A DNA stretch of 12,068 nucleotides, from assembly GCA_900155495.1 (NCBI GenBank), contig FTLJ01000660.1, forward strand, positions 1 through 12,068, written 5' to 3'. The translations under genes were made by a program, and so were the position numbers. Positions 1-9,212 of the stretch are shown piece by piece; the stretch's first letter is position 1; every line of letters starts with the position of its first letter. Below the pieces are notes generated by a model. It was not told the DNA's origin, made no database searches, and was given only the letters and a program-made list of their open reading frames with translations. This DNA is from Porogramme epimiltina. Its lineage: Eukaryota; Basidiomycota; Agaricomycetes; Polyporales; Polyporaceae.

Positions 1-1700
1 TATGTTTATAATACTCCACCAGACTTCCGGAATTTTACTGATGGGCGAGCCAAGCTTCCTCTTCCTCTCCCTCGTCGCCCCCAAGCCACGCCCGATTCCT
101 CGTGGTTTCCAGGGACATGTCGGGGATTGAGAGCAGAGAGAGCCTCCTGGAAGACCGAGGTCTGAGAGAACAGAAGGAGAGAGCCGGGGCGTCAAGTCAG
201 GGCGATGAGCGGGATGGAGAAGCGTCCAAGACGCGTTTGAGCCGCAAGGTGGTGTGGAGCAGCATGGCCGCCGTAGCGGATCAACGGCCCGAGAGGACTC
301 TTACGTAACACCGGCATTGGAGAGGGCGCTTATGGACGTGCGCTTACGCTCCACCCCGACCGCCGAATGTACGTTGACCCGTTGTTTCTGACTGACACCA
401 CCACCATCTAGCCACCCAGGAACCAGGCAGCGGAGTAGCGAAATGTTCACTTGCCTCGAGAACTCGCACCCGTCCAAGTATGATGCATTGTCATTACACT
501 TGCTGCTTGACGCGGAATCTGAACGCCTAGCCTTATTACCTCAAATTTCTCGCCCCGCGGAATGATCCGCACAGTAATACTTGACCAGTATACTGGAGCC
601 TGTGCGTATCTCTCCTCATATACATCCCCATAATACGTATAGTTGGGGCTCTTTTGGCGGCTTCTGCTCTGTAGAAACCTTCTAATTCCGCACTGCGTCA
701 TTTGTCCGGACAGCGGCTGTAGAACTTTCCGCCGCCAAAGGGCCTGCGCTACAATTCCTGCAATTCCAATTCGGAGCTCTAGAGCCGCGACGTGTCAAGC
801 CGAGAATGTCTATCTCACTGCTATCTTACCCGTCAAGTCCGCTAAGTTTCGTGTCAGTGTAATGCACCCCTCCGGCGAAATCGACGAGGACCTTCGGGAA
901 TACCAGTCGACATTCGTTCCTGCTACCCCCTCAACACAACACACGGACCGTTTTCCGTTCCTGTTGTAGATCACTCTTTATGAGGGATGATCTGCGCCGT
1001 CGGATTGTGGTTTCCGGCTACCATCCCATGTCCAGTGTTTCAACGTCGCCTCTTGGAGGAAGTCGGTCTGAGATGCCGGCGTTACATACTCCCCTGCATC
1101 CCGGTCGCCCAGGTTCAGGAAAGTTGACCCTAGCCGAGCCTCGAGCGCAAGGGATCACGCAGTCCGTCCAATGGTCGCCCGCCTATCAACGGCGTGGACG
1201 TCCAGCGTATCGGGGCTTGGCTTCTGTCTTCCCCGACAGGCAGAAAGGGGGCACCAGATGTCGGCCATAAGATCCCTGATCTCATTCCTGGAACAAACAC
1301 CGGCGACTGCTGGCGTCACACGTGGAGCGGCCTCCAGGCTCGTTCTCAGTTGAGGCGGAGCCCGAAGCAAATGGCTACCGGCTCACGGGACTGTAGGTTC
1401 TGAATTATGTCGAACCACGTCTAACTGACACCCTATTCTCGCTCAGAATACGTCCGCCCCAGTTCCGCCTAAACCTGACGCGTCCGCCCTGTCCGCCCTT
1501 TCAAGAGACGAGCGGGGCGCGGGACCTCAAATTGTTAGCGCGTAAGGAGCGTCTAAGCGCCCATTATTCCGGTCCCGCGAGGCGGAGTACGAGGTTACCA
1601 CCCAAAAATCGGATTTCCCCCGGGTCAATTTGCGTCCCAGCTACTGTCTCCACTGTAGATTCAACGCTCAGCCTGAAATGCCCGCTTCAGCATCCGTGGG
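1..1700. other. Left intergenic flank, no gene recognised
   Basis: I see no supportable gene in these 1.7 kb. The open frames present (for example 643-969 and 980-1270 on +) are short, match no family I know, and are not extended by plausible splicing. Their composition (many Arg, Ser, Pro, Cys) is what random translation of moderately GC-rich DNA gives. I found no tRNA arms, terminal repeats or simple-sequence array. The right end is presumably the distal promoter of the P450 gene that follows. Confidence 0.6.
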
Positions 1701-1701
1701 T

Positions 1702-1708
1702 TATAAAG
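1702..1708 (+). promoter_or_regulatory. TATA-like box of the P450 gene
   Basis: TATAAAG lies about 76 nt upstream of the ATG at 1784. It is followed by a C/T-rich stretch (about 1711-1770) typical of a fungal transcription start and short 5' leader. The neighbouring GH3 gene has the same motif at nearly the same distance from its ATG (7651-7660), which supports both calls. The transcription start itself cannot be placed from sequence. Confidence 0.6.
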
Positions 1709-1783
1709 GTGCCCCCCCTTCTCGGGGCTTCCCACTCTCCCAACCACCCACCCCCGCCATCCCCGCTGACCCTCCGAGCTATC

Positions 1784-4142
1784 ATGGCCGTCTGGTCACA
1801 ACTACCACTCACCGCCATCCCATCGGCGCCAACCATCCTCCTCATCATCATCTTGATGCTTGGTGTTTATGTCCGATACGACAGGAGCGCCAGGCTGAGA
1901 ACGCCGCCGGGCCCGGCGGCTCTCCCTCTGCTCGGAAACGTCCACCAGCTCCCGATGGACTATCAATGGCTGACCATGGCAGAATGGGGCAGGAAATACG
2001 GTCAGCTTCTTCATACCCTTTATAGCCGTATTGACCATGCTCAATGTTATCCTATAGGAGACGTGGTCTTCGCCAAATTCTTCCGCACACCAGCGGTTAT
2101 CTTGAACTCGAAGAAGGCGGCGATTGACCTGATGGAAAAGCGGAGCGCCAAGTATTCAGACCGCCCACGTTTTATCCTTCTGAAAGAGCTGTAAGTCCAC
2201 CGCAATCCACGCTAGCACCTCGCTAATTTCCCCGCAGTATGGGCTGGGACAGTGTCCTGAACAATCTCCGCTATGGGGAACGCTTCCGCAAACACCGCAA
2301 GTGGCTCCAAGACGCGTTTACGTCCAAAGACGTCCTCAGCAGCTATCACCCCGTGCAACGGCGCGAGACCTATACCCTTCTTTCGGGCCTCTGCGACAGC
2401 CCCGAACTGTTCATGGACCACATCAAGCGGTACGTCACATCACGCGACCTTCGGTCTTCCCGCGTCCTCCCGCCCCAGGCGTCCTGACTCCGACTCCTTC
2501 GCTCAGGTGGGCCGCGGCGATAGTGCTGGAGATCACGTATGGTGTTCGCGTCACGTCGCTCGACGACGAGCTCGTAAAGACCGTGGAGCGCGCGACCGTC
2601 GAGACCGTGCTCGCTGGGAGCCCAGGCTCGATGCTCGTCGACTTCTTCCCCATCCGTGCGTCCCCCTCGGCCTGCCCCCTTTTCCAGGCGTACGGGCTGC
2701 TGACTCACCCCGGGCCCCGGCAGTGAAAGAGATTCCTCTGTGGATGCCTGGCTCCGGATTCAAGCGTCAAGCGTTTTTCATTAAGACGCTGATTCGCAAG
2801 ACCCTCGACACTCCGTTCTCCATGGTCCAGCGGGCGTTGGTGAGTAGCCCCACTCACGATCCCGTCAAGTTGTGTATGGAAGCTGACTCACCACAGGGGG
2901 AGGGTATCGCGGCCCCCTCGTTTACGGCAACGCTTCTGGAGGAAGCATCAGTCGAAGGGAAGCTAACGACCGATCACGAGGAGGACATCAAGGGGGCTGC
3001 GGGGGTTATTTACGCGGGTACGTCATTTCGCGTGTCTCCACCTAGAACCCAAACTTATTGGCTATTCCAGCGGGCACTGATACGGTAGAGCGCCTCTCTC
3101 GTCTACTGCCGAACACTAGTGTGCCTAATACGTTACCGCACAGACGGTCACCTCGATGAAGACGTTTATACTCGCCATGGTGCTCCACCCGGAGGTTTAC
3201 AGAAAGGTGCAGGCCGAGATGGATCGCGTAGTCGGCCCGGAGCGGCTACCCGATTTTGAAGATCGAGAGCATCTGCCGTATCTGGAATGCGTTCTCAAAG
3301 AAGTTTTCAGGTACGTGTCTTCGTTGTTTCTCATCAGCGGCACGCGCTCCTCACACAGTTCTCTCTGGCAGGTGGAATGCTCCCGTCCCTCTAGGTCAGT
3401 ACGAGGCGCCCAGCGCCGACAAACACCGGTGATCAACTCGCTAACCTCATGTGGTTCAGGTGTCCCTCACAGCGCTAGCTCCTCTGACATCTACCGCGGG
3501 TTTGACGTGCCCGAGGGTTCGATGATCATCCCCAATATTTGGTGCGACGATCCCACCCTCCATGCTAAGGCATTCATCTCCGTGAAGTGCTGACACGCAC
3601 CCCGCAACCCAACTTTAGGTGGATGACTCAGGATCCGGAGGTTTACCCGGAGCCCGCTCAGTTTGACCCTGACCGGTATTTGCGCATGTCCCCGGAAGAA
3701 GCCGAAACCTCCGACCCACGAGATATCGTGTTCGGCTTCGGGAGACGGTGAGTGTGCACGCCGTCTACCCTCTCCCCGGGTCCTTCTCCCGCGATCGCAG
3801 TACCATCGTCATCACGATCTCTGACGTACCCTGTGTGCAGCGTCTGTCCGGGCCAATTCTTCGCAGACGCCACACTGTGGCTAGGGGCGGCGAATATCGT
3901 CGCGACGATGGACTTGGCATTTGCGAAGGACTCTAAGGGGAAGGCAATCGTTCCCGAGGCTGCGTTTATCTCCGGCTTTGTTAGGTATGACTTCCATATG
4001 CACGTTATTTCTCCGTTGACTGAAGGGTTGTCATTACGGCGATCACAGTCACCCGAAAGAGTTTACGTGTGCCATCAACCCACGGTCAGTCAGCGTGCGG
4101 GGCCTAATCGCCCATATGGACGCCGTCAACATCGTCTCTTGA
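1784..4142 (+). CDS. Cytochrome P450 monooxygenase, microsomal, complete, 13 exons
   Basis: Haem-thiolate monooxygenase, ER-anchored and reductase-dependent; substrate unknown. Exons by inspection: 1784-2000, 2058-2190, 2238-2429, 2507-2655, 2724-2839, 2897-3017, 3071-3084, 3144-3310, 3372-3394, 3460-3541, 3619-3747, 3841-3984, 4049-4142. They total 1581 nt, giving 526 residues with no frameshift. Seen: hydrophobic anchor about residues 16-30; PPGP hinge 41-44; I-helix AGTDTT 310-315; K-helix E-V-F-R 367-370; F-D-P-D-R-Y 420-425; haem loop FGFGRRVCPG 443-452 with ligand Cys450 (codon 3845-3847). Length is normal for class II fungal P450s. The ATG at 1784 has A at -3 and G at +4 and precedes the anchor. 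It resembles basidiomycete P450s often labelled O-methylsterigmatocystin oxidoreductase; that label is generic and I assign no CYP number. Introns are 47-93 nt; introns 1 and 5 (57 nt each) are in frame and stop-free. Most doubtful are the junctions around the 14- and 23-nt exons, though motif continuity supports them. Confidence 0.93.
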
Positions 4143-4726
4143 TAATGTGTAGCTGTCTCCTATCAGCACTTATATCATTCGTTTTCCGCCGTCATATAGC
4201 CTCTTGGCCTCCAACCTTGCAAAGTAGTAGTCATTGTTTCCTTGTACTATAGCGGATCTCCCCTTGTACGATTTTCGCAGATGAATATAGCTTCATATAG
4301 CGCTTCCAGCCGCTGTAACGGCTTACACTTACCAATACGAGGATCTATAAGTAAACTGTCAGTTTCCCTAATGATGGGATATAGAACGGCGTTGAGTATG
4401 TCCGACCGATACTGAGAAGATCGCTTCCCGATCCGATCCCTTCAGGGTGTGTATTTGTGGAGGCGATGATCATATGCGCGCAGTAAGGGAAATCTTATAT
4501 GGCAGCTACGTCGCCTGCGTAACGTTCTATCCTCAGGGGAAATCCCCCGGCCATCGTACTAACGGGTGCACACGACCAGGTAGCGGAAACATAGTAGTAT
4601 ACAAGCTACTCTTTACCTATGACACGGGGTAGCTACGGTTCATCGGCGTTCCACAATCTTCCACACCACCTATCGTCATCATCCTACCACTGCATTTCTC
4701 GATATCCTATAGATCCGGTTGAGGGG
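4143..4726. other. Spacer between convergent P450 and GH3 genes
   Basis: This 584-nt stretch separates the stop codons of two converging genes, so it should hold both 3' UTRs and polyadenylation sites. It is visibly more AT-rich than the genes. The short open frame at 4447-4632 (+) has no recognisable content. No RNA gene or repeat is apparent apart from scattered ATATAGC-like words around 4194-4300. Confidence 0.55.
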
Positions 4727-7576
4727 TCAGACGGGGATGCTGCCTTCAAGACGGAAGTCACGACTGCTCGCTCCGACTGAGAACGTGAACGCCCCGTCGG
4801 GCTTGATCCAACCCTGCGCGTCCGAGTCCCAGATCGAAAGGTCGTAACGCGAGAGCATGATGGTCACCGTATCGCTCTGCTCCGCGTGCAAGAGCACGTC
4901 CGCGAAGCCACGGAGAACGCTGGGAGGCTCGCCCGCGCCGGAGGGGAAGTGGACGTAGAGCTGTGGGATCTGTGGGGCGCGGTGTTAGAAAGGAAGGCGA
5001 GGGAAGGTGGTCGACTTACCTCGCCCCCGGTCACTCCCCCGGTGTTCTTCACCGTGAACGACACCTCAAACGCAGGGCGGTGCAACCACAGAGCAGTGGA
5101 GCTACCTTCTCCGACGGGAGTGGCGTCGCCCGCGGCCCAGGCCGACTCGAGCGAGGCGAATGTATTGTCAGAGTCGTGGAGTGTGCTGACCTTGAGGTTC
5201 GAGTAGGTAAAGTTGGTGTACGACAGACCGAAACCGAACTCGAATCGCGGCTCAATGTTGTTCTGTGAGAGGCGATGCATCAACATCACAGTTAGGCGGG
5301 TGAAGGTGATTGTGGACGTACGGCATCGAAGTGACGATAGTCGATCTCGAGCGCCTCGGTGTACTCAACCGAAATGATTTGGTTTCCGGTACCACCAGTC
5401 ACGAGCTGCGCAGGGTAGTCCGCAGGGTCCTTCGCGATCGTGTACGGAAGACGACCAGATGGGCTCTTTGCGCCGTAGAGAATGTCGACGAGCGAGTTTC
5501 CAGACTCCTGTCCTGGGAGAGACGCCCACACCACCGCCGTCACGTTCGGGTTGTCGATCCACGACTCCAGAATCACCGGCCCTACTGAGTGGACGACGAC
5601 GACAGTGTTCGGGTTCGCTGCGGCGACGGCGGCGATCAGGTTCTCTCCGTTACCCCAGAGGGTCAGGTTCTTGCGGTCGCCCTCATTCCCGTCGAGCGTG
5701 ATGAAGCCTTCGCCTGAGTTGGCGTTGACGAACACAAGCGCGACATCCTGCTCGAGCGCCACTGTCGCGGCCCCTCTCACGTTCCAGTTCGAGAGCCACC
5801 AGGAAACACTTGAGTGATCCTCTCTAGCCCGCTCCTGAATGGCTTCGAGAGGCGTGATGAGGTACGGGAAGTCCGTGACGCCAGAGCCCCAGCCGACGGC
5901 AAGCGTGCCGTCGTCATCGACACGGTAGGCGTAGCCATTGGCGCCTAGGATTGCCGGACCTGAGTCGTTCCCTAGAAGACGTGGTCCTTTAGCGCGAGCT
6001 CCAGGTCACTGCGGCCGTGCTACTCACCGATGATAGCAATGGATTTGGGCGCCTTGAGTGGGAGCGCGCCGCCTACGTTCTTGAGGAGAACAGTGCCGGC
6101 CGCGCCGATCTCACGAACGATCTGGTAGTGGTCTGCCTGGACGTCGACGTGCTGGTTGGTAGCTGGGTCAGTGCGATTGATCGCATTGAAGTTGACTGCG
6201 GGTCAAATGGCGCGTCAGAGTCAACGTCAACGAGTCCCCTTTACTCAACAACGCACCGGCAGGAAAGTCCTTGTCCTGGCCGAGTAGGTACCACGACGCA
6301 ACGACGCGCTCCGTCATGTCGTCTACCTGGCTTTCGGGGATTGTACCGTTCGCGACGGACGTAACAATATTGGTGCCCCAGGTGAAGCCTACATCCCCAG
6401 GCATAACCATCTATATGCCGGATCAATCTTTGAGGTTAGAGGATGTGAGGTTTAGTGAATGCGAAACTCACGTCGAGGCCAGCCGTTGCAGAAGCAGTCG
6501 AGTATTGTGCACCCCAATCAGTCATGACGTAGCCCTGGAACCCGAGTTCCGTCTTCAGGATTTGGTTGAGAGTACGATCATCCTCGCATGCCCAGGTGCC
6601 GTTGAGCTGGTCTGCGTGGGGTTACCATCAAGGGCAAAGAGGAAGCCACGGGATCACGTACTATAGCTGCACAGGACGCTCGCCACGCCGGCCATGACGG
6701 AACGCATGAACGGATGGAGATATATCTCGTGCTGCGTGCGGTCGTCGACGGAGGACGTCGACTGGGTTCGACGATGCTCCTGCTCGCTAAAGTGCAAGAC
6801 GCCGTGAGCATTCGTACAATGGTCGACAAAAAGATGGAAACCTACTTATCGATGAAATGCTTAGCACAAGCTTGCGTCCCGCCTTGCTGCAAGCCCAGCA
6901 CTGTCTCGTACGCCGACTCGCCGGACAGGAACGGGTCAGCCCCAAAGCCTTCCCAGTTGCGGCCGGCTTGCGCGACGCGGGCCATGTTCATCACTGGCCC
7001 GAGCGCGACGTGCACGCCCTTGCCCTTGAACTCCTCGCCCATCGCGCGCCCGCGCTCGCGCAGCAGTGTGCGGTTCCAAGTGGACGCGACCGTGATGCCC
7101 GCGGGGAACGCCGTCACAAAGTCCACGGAGCGGACGCCGGTCGGCGAGTCGTCCAGACAGAGACCCGGCCAGTCTCCGACGGGGGAGATATTGCCTATGC
7201 AGCGACTCTGCCCGCCGACGCCGGTGAGTGCTTTTACCTTGTCCTCGATAGACCAGGACTCGATGAGCGTCTTGGCTTTGGCGTGGGCGGCATCCCAGGC
7301 GGGGCCAAAATCGGGCACGAGGGCGGAGCCAGGAGCCGGAGGAGAGTCCGGGGAGGTAGAGGGGTATACCCCAGGGATGGGAACGTCGGAAGCGACGGGT
7401 AGGGTTGCGCCTGAAACAGGTTTGTCAGAGGTGAACGTATTGGACCTAGCAATAGTAGGAGAGCTGCTGGAAAGTACCAGCGCTCTCGTGGAGAACGCAC
7501 CTTGCACATGAACTGAGAGTGAGGCGATGAGAGCTACGTTCAAGAGAACGAAGCGTGCGTTGAGCAAGATAGCCAT
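4727..7576 (-). CDS. GH3 beta-glucosidase, secreted, copy A, complete
   Basis: Retaining family-3 glycoside hydrolase, expected to remove terminal beta-D-glucose from cellobiose and other beta-glucosides outside the cell. Exons in gene order: 7576-6846, 6786-6662, 6611-6472, 6410-6257, 6195-6028, 5971-5322, 5262-5020, 4969-4727. They total 2454 nt, 817 residues (787 if 7500-7411 is an intron). Seen: hydrophobic signal peptide 1-26 ending [15 protein letters not shown] and KHFIDNEQE signatures; nucleophile Asp317 in VMTDWGA (codon 6519-6517); acid/base Glu527 in NSGEGF (codon 5711-5709); C-terminal fibronectin-III-like domain with IPQLYVHFP and AGEPP. Length is usual for fungal extracellular GH3. 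The ATG has G at -3 and +4. All introns (50-61 nt) start GT and end AG. Oddity: against copy B it lacks five residues in the loop just after the nucleophile (exon 6410-6257). All motifs are intact, so I infer an active enzyme, possibly with altered aglycone preference. Confidence 0.95.
7411..7500 (-). other. Candidate in-frame 90-nt intron (or retained coding segment) in GH3 copy A
   Basis: Read on the minus strand, the segment starts GTGCGT, a donor used elsewhere in these genes. It ends CTGAC followed about 11 nt later by TTTCAG, a good branch point and acceptor. It is exactly 90 nt with no stop, so the gene reads through whether or not it is removed. Splicing splits the Gly26 codon and joins the signal peptide directly to the ATLPVASDVPIPG segment, deleting 30 Ser/Thr-rich residues and leaving catalytic domains untouched. 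I lean towards a real intron, perhaps retained in part of the transcripts. Confidence 0.6.
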
Positions 7577-7650
7577 GCCGGTGACTCGACTTTGTGGAGA
7601 GGATACGCTGCGAAGGCGGGTCGGCGAAACCTCGGGGGCTGCATCCTACA

Positions 7651-7660
7651 ACCTTTATAG
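7651..7660 (-). promoter_or_regulatory. TATA-like box of GH3 copy A
   Basis: On the minus strand this reads CTATAAAGGT, about 75 nt upstream of the ATG at 7576. Motif and distance match those of the P450 gene box at 1702-1708. I saw no convincing CCAAT box or paired carbon-repressor sites nearby. Confidence 0.6.
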
Positions 7661-8728
7661 GGACGATGGTGAGGCGCCGTCATGAGGTGAGAGCGGGGTG
7701 GTGGAAGGAAAGGAAGAAGGGCAAACGTATAGTTGCAGGTACAAAGACTAGTTCCACGTAGAACAACTTAGTGTTTAGCCGTGCCGTGGGCGTCTGCGGG
7801 CCGCTTCCCCGGCGCCGAGGATGACACGTGGATAGACAACTCACTCCTTTCTCCTCTCCTCCCTCAACGGACAGCAGTGTTTTCAAGCTTCCGTATACAC
7901 TAATAGCACAGTACGTTGCTCTGACGATTACGCTGCGTCTCAGAAGTCCCATAATCTTACTTTTTGCGTTCTTATTATTAGTATAAATCGCGATACTACT
8001 GGTACAACGGCACCGTACCTTCTCTTCTATGGCCTGCCGTTGGTTGTGAGTCTCATGACTCCTTCGCCGTCCTCCAGCCGATGATCTGCGACCCCTCAAC
8101 AATAATCATGCCGTTTGGACGAAAGCCCGACCGCGATATCTTCAGCAGGGCCGGGTGCGTCAAAAGCCCGAACGGTTGCCCCCAGCCCTGTGCTGACTGA
8201 TCCTCAATGGCCGCCGTGCAACATTCTGTGGACTCGTGGCTCTTTTGAGGGTCCAGTGACAAGATCTCGTGCGTATACCCTGCCAGTATATGAGCTTCTC
8301 GGACGCCGTGTAGCAGGGCCACGAGTTCGCGACAATTCATTGTCCTCACGTACGCCCGTGTACGTAGCCTGGCCATGCTTACCATGTCGTTATGAAGTGC
8401 GTTTACGAGACAAGCCTTTACGTGTAGAATGGTTAACTGGAAACTCGGGTGATGGTGCTCAAACTGAGCTGGACAGTGGAGACCCACATCCGGATTCGGG
8501 ATGAAGATCCTGTCACAGACCACGTGCCACCCCACCGGACGTGACCATACGCGTTGTTCCGTCCAGTGCTCCTTAAACATCGGGTACCCAGCTTTGCTGC
8601 TCAAGCGCGATAAGTACTAGGCAAAAAAATGCTCCTCTCAGCCCCTCTACACGTTAGTTTGGAATAGTGGTACTTAAGCTGGAAGGGAACAGCGGAACCT
8701 GGCGAAAACATTTCCCACGAAGACCATC
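7661..8728. other. Intergenic region upstream of GH3 copy A
   Basis: About 1.1 kb between the copy A promoter and the tRNA gene. The proximal part (to about 8000) presumably carries the upstream regulatory region of copy A. The rest holds only the doubtful minus-strand frame at 8053-8580. An A7 run lies near 8623-8629. No repeats, terminal inverted repeats or transposon coding sequence were seen. Confidence 0.5.
8053..8580 (-). CDS. Doubtful hypothetical ORF, 175 residues
   Basis: An uninterrupted frame from an ATG at 8580-8578 to a stop at 8053. The product is unknown to me: no signal peptide, no membrane segment, unusually many His and Cys, and a small Leu/Ala/Glu-rich stretch in the middle. 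One stop-free frame of this size is roughly what chance allows in 12 kb read in six frames, and an overlapping + frame exists (8115-8504). It sits alone in the gap upstream of GH3 copy A, with no recognisable splice extension. It could be a lineage-specific gene, but non-coding is more likely. Confidence 0.15.
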   Translation of the reverse strand: MFKEHWTEQRVWSRPVGWHVVCDRIFIPNPDVGLHCPAQFEHHHPSFQLTILHVKACLVNALHNDMVSMARLRTRAYVRTMNCRELVALLHGVREAHILAGYTHEILSLDPQKSHESTECCTAAIEDQSAQGWGQPFGLLTHPALLKISRSGFRPNGMIIVEGSQIIGWRTAKES

Positions 8729-8829
8729 ACACTGATGGTGAAACGGTATCATGCTTGCCTTCCATTGGCTGAGTTCCGACTCCCCTTGAGCCTAAGCAAG
8801 CGGCGTGGGTTCGACTCCCGCTCAGTGTA
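8729..8829 (+). tRNA. tRNA-Gly(UCC) with a 30-nt intron
   Basis: Decodes GGA. The cloverleaf was folded by eye. The acceptor stem 8729-8735 pairs fully with 8822-8828, discriminator A at 8829. D arm: 8738-8741 with 8749-8752 (one G-U pair), loop containing GG. Anticodon stem: 8754-8758 with 8796-8800. T arm: 8805-8809 with 8817-8821 (one G-U pair), loop TTCGACT. T33 is 8760, anticodon TCC is 8761-8763 and A37 is 8764; an intron follows directly and exon sequence resumes at A38 (8795). The mature length is 71 nt before CCA addition, normal for glycine tRNAs. Internal promoters are visible: box A around 8736-8746 and box B GGTTCGACTCC at 8808-8818. A T5 run follows. The gene lies between the two GH3 paralogues, on the opposite strand to both. 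Confidence 0.94.
8765..8794 (+). other. tRNA-Gly intron
   Basis: 30-nt insert between positions 37 and 38, the canonical site for eukaryotic nuclear tRNA introns cut by the tRNA splicing endonuclease. It can fold on itself: GGCT 8767-8770 with AGCC 8789-8792, and inside it GAGT 8771-8774 with ACTC 8779-8782 around a TCCG loop. The exact 3' cut could shift by one base because of AA at 8794-8795. Confidence 0.85.
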
Positions 8830-8834
8830 TTTTT
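8830..8834 (+). terminator. RNA polymerase III T-run terminator
   Basis: Five consecutive T residues begin immediately after the discriminator base of the tRNA, the expected Pol III stop signal. Confidence 0.8.
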
Positions 8835-9212
8835 GCCCCTTCTCCCGTTCAAGCCCTCCGCTGGCGCGCACGTCAAGCCTCTAGAGTCCTGATAGGTTGT
8901 TTTTAAGACGGGATTGACAAAGCGCTCGGACAACCAGCCTACATCGACAGTCACCCAGCACGGACAGACTCGTATTCAACTTTGTGAGCAAGGTGTGCAT
9001 TATACACCACACTTATTCCTCGCACTTGGAAGAAACGCGCATAGCTGGAAAGGTATATCAAAGCAATGTATTACAAGTTCGTGACATCGTGGCAGGCAGC
9101 AACAAACAGACATGCAACGCCCGCAGGTAGGTGGGTATACGGCCAACACCAGTACCATAATCAATTTTGTCTCTTCCAATCCACTTCCCCCTCCCACCCA
9201 ACTCCGAAATGC
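8835..9212. other. Spacer between tRNA-Gly and the 3' end of GH3 copy B
   Basis: About 380 nt that should contain the 3' UTR and poly(A) site of GH3 copy B, which is transcribed leftward towards the tRNA. No open frame of substance and no repeat is seen; it is clearly less GC-rich than copy B. Confidence 0.5.

Noticed and set aside
643..1270. Open frames in the left flank (643-969 and 980-1270, plus strand).
   Set aside because: Short, no known motif, no splice extension; expected by chance.
1532..1783. N-terminal extension of the P450 frame upstream of the ATG at 1784.
   Set aside because: The extension has no ATG at its start, crosses the TATA-like box and leader, and would place non-membrane sequence before the anchor.
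6714..7511. 265-residue plus-strand frame opposite the first exon of GH3 copy A.
   Set aside because: Complementary shadow of the signal peptide and catalytic domain exon; no recognisable motif or upstream exons.
7693..7698. GCGGGG, a match to the fungal carbon-catabolite repressor consensus upstream of GH3 copy A.
   Set aside because: A single hexamer with degenerate consensus occurs often by chance; no second site in close pairing was seen.
8518..8527. CACGTG palindromes (here and near 7824) as possible bHLH sites.
   Set aside because: Isolated six-base palindromes without positional logic relative to a gene start.
1784..9212. P450 plus two beta-glucosidases as a gene cluster for release and oxidation of plant or fungal glucosides.
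   Set aside because: Only adjacency supports it: no transporter, regulator, synthase or shared promoter. Both families are abundant in such genomes, so chance neighbourhood is likely.
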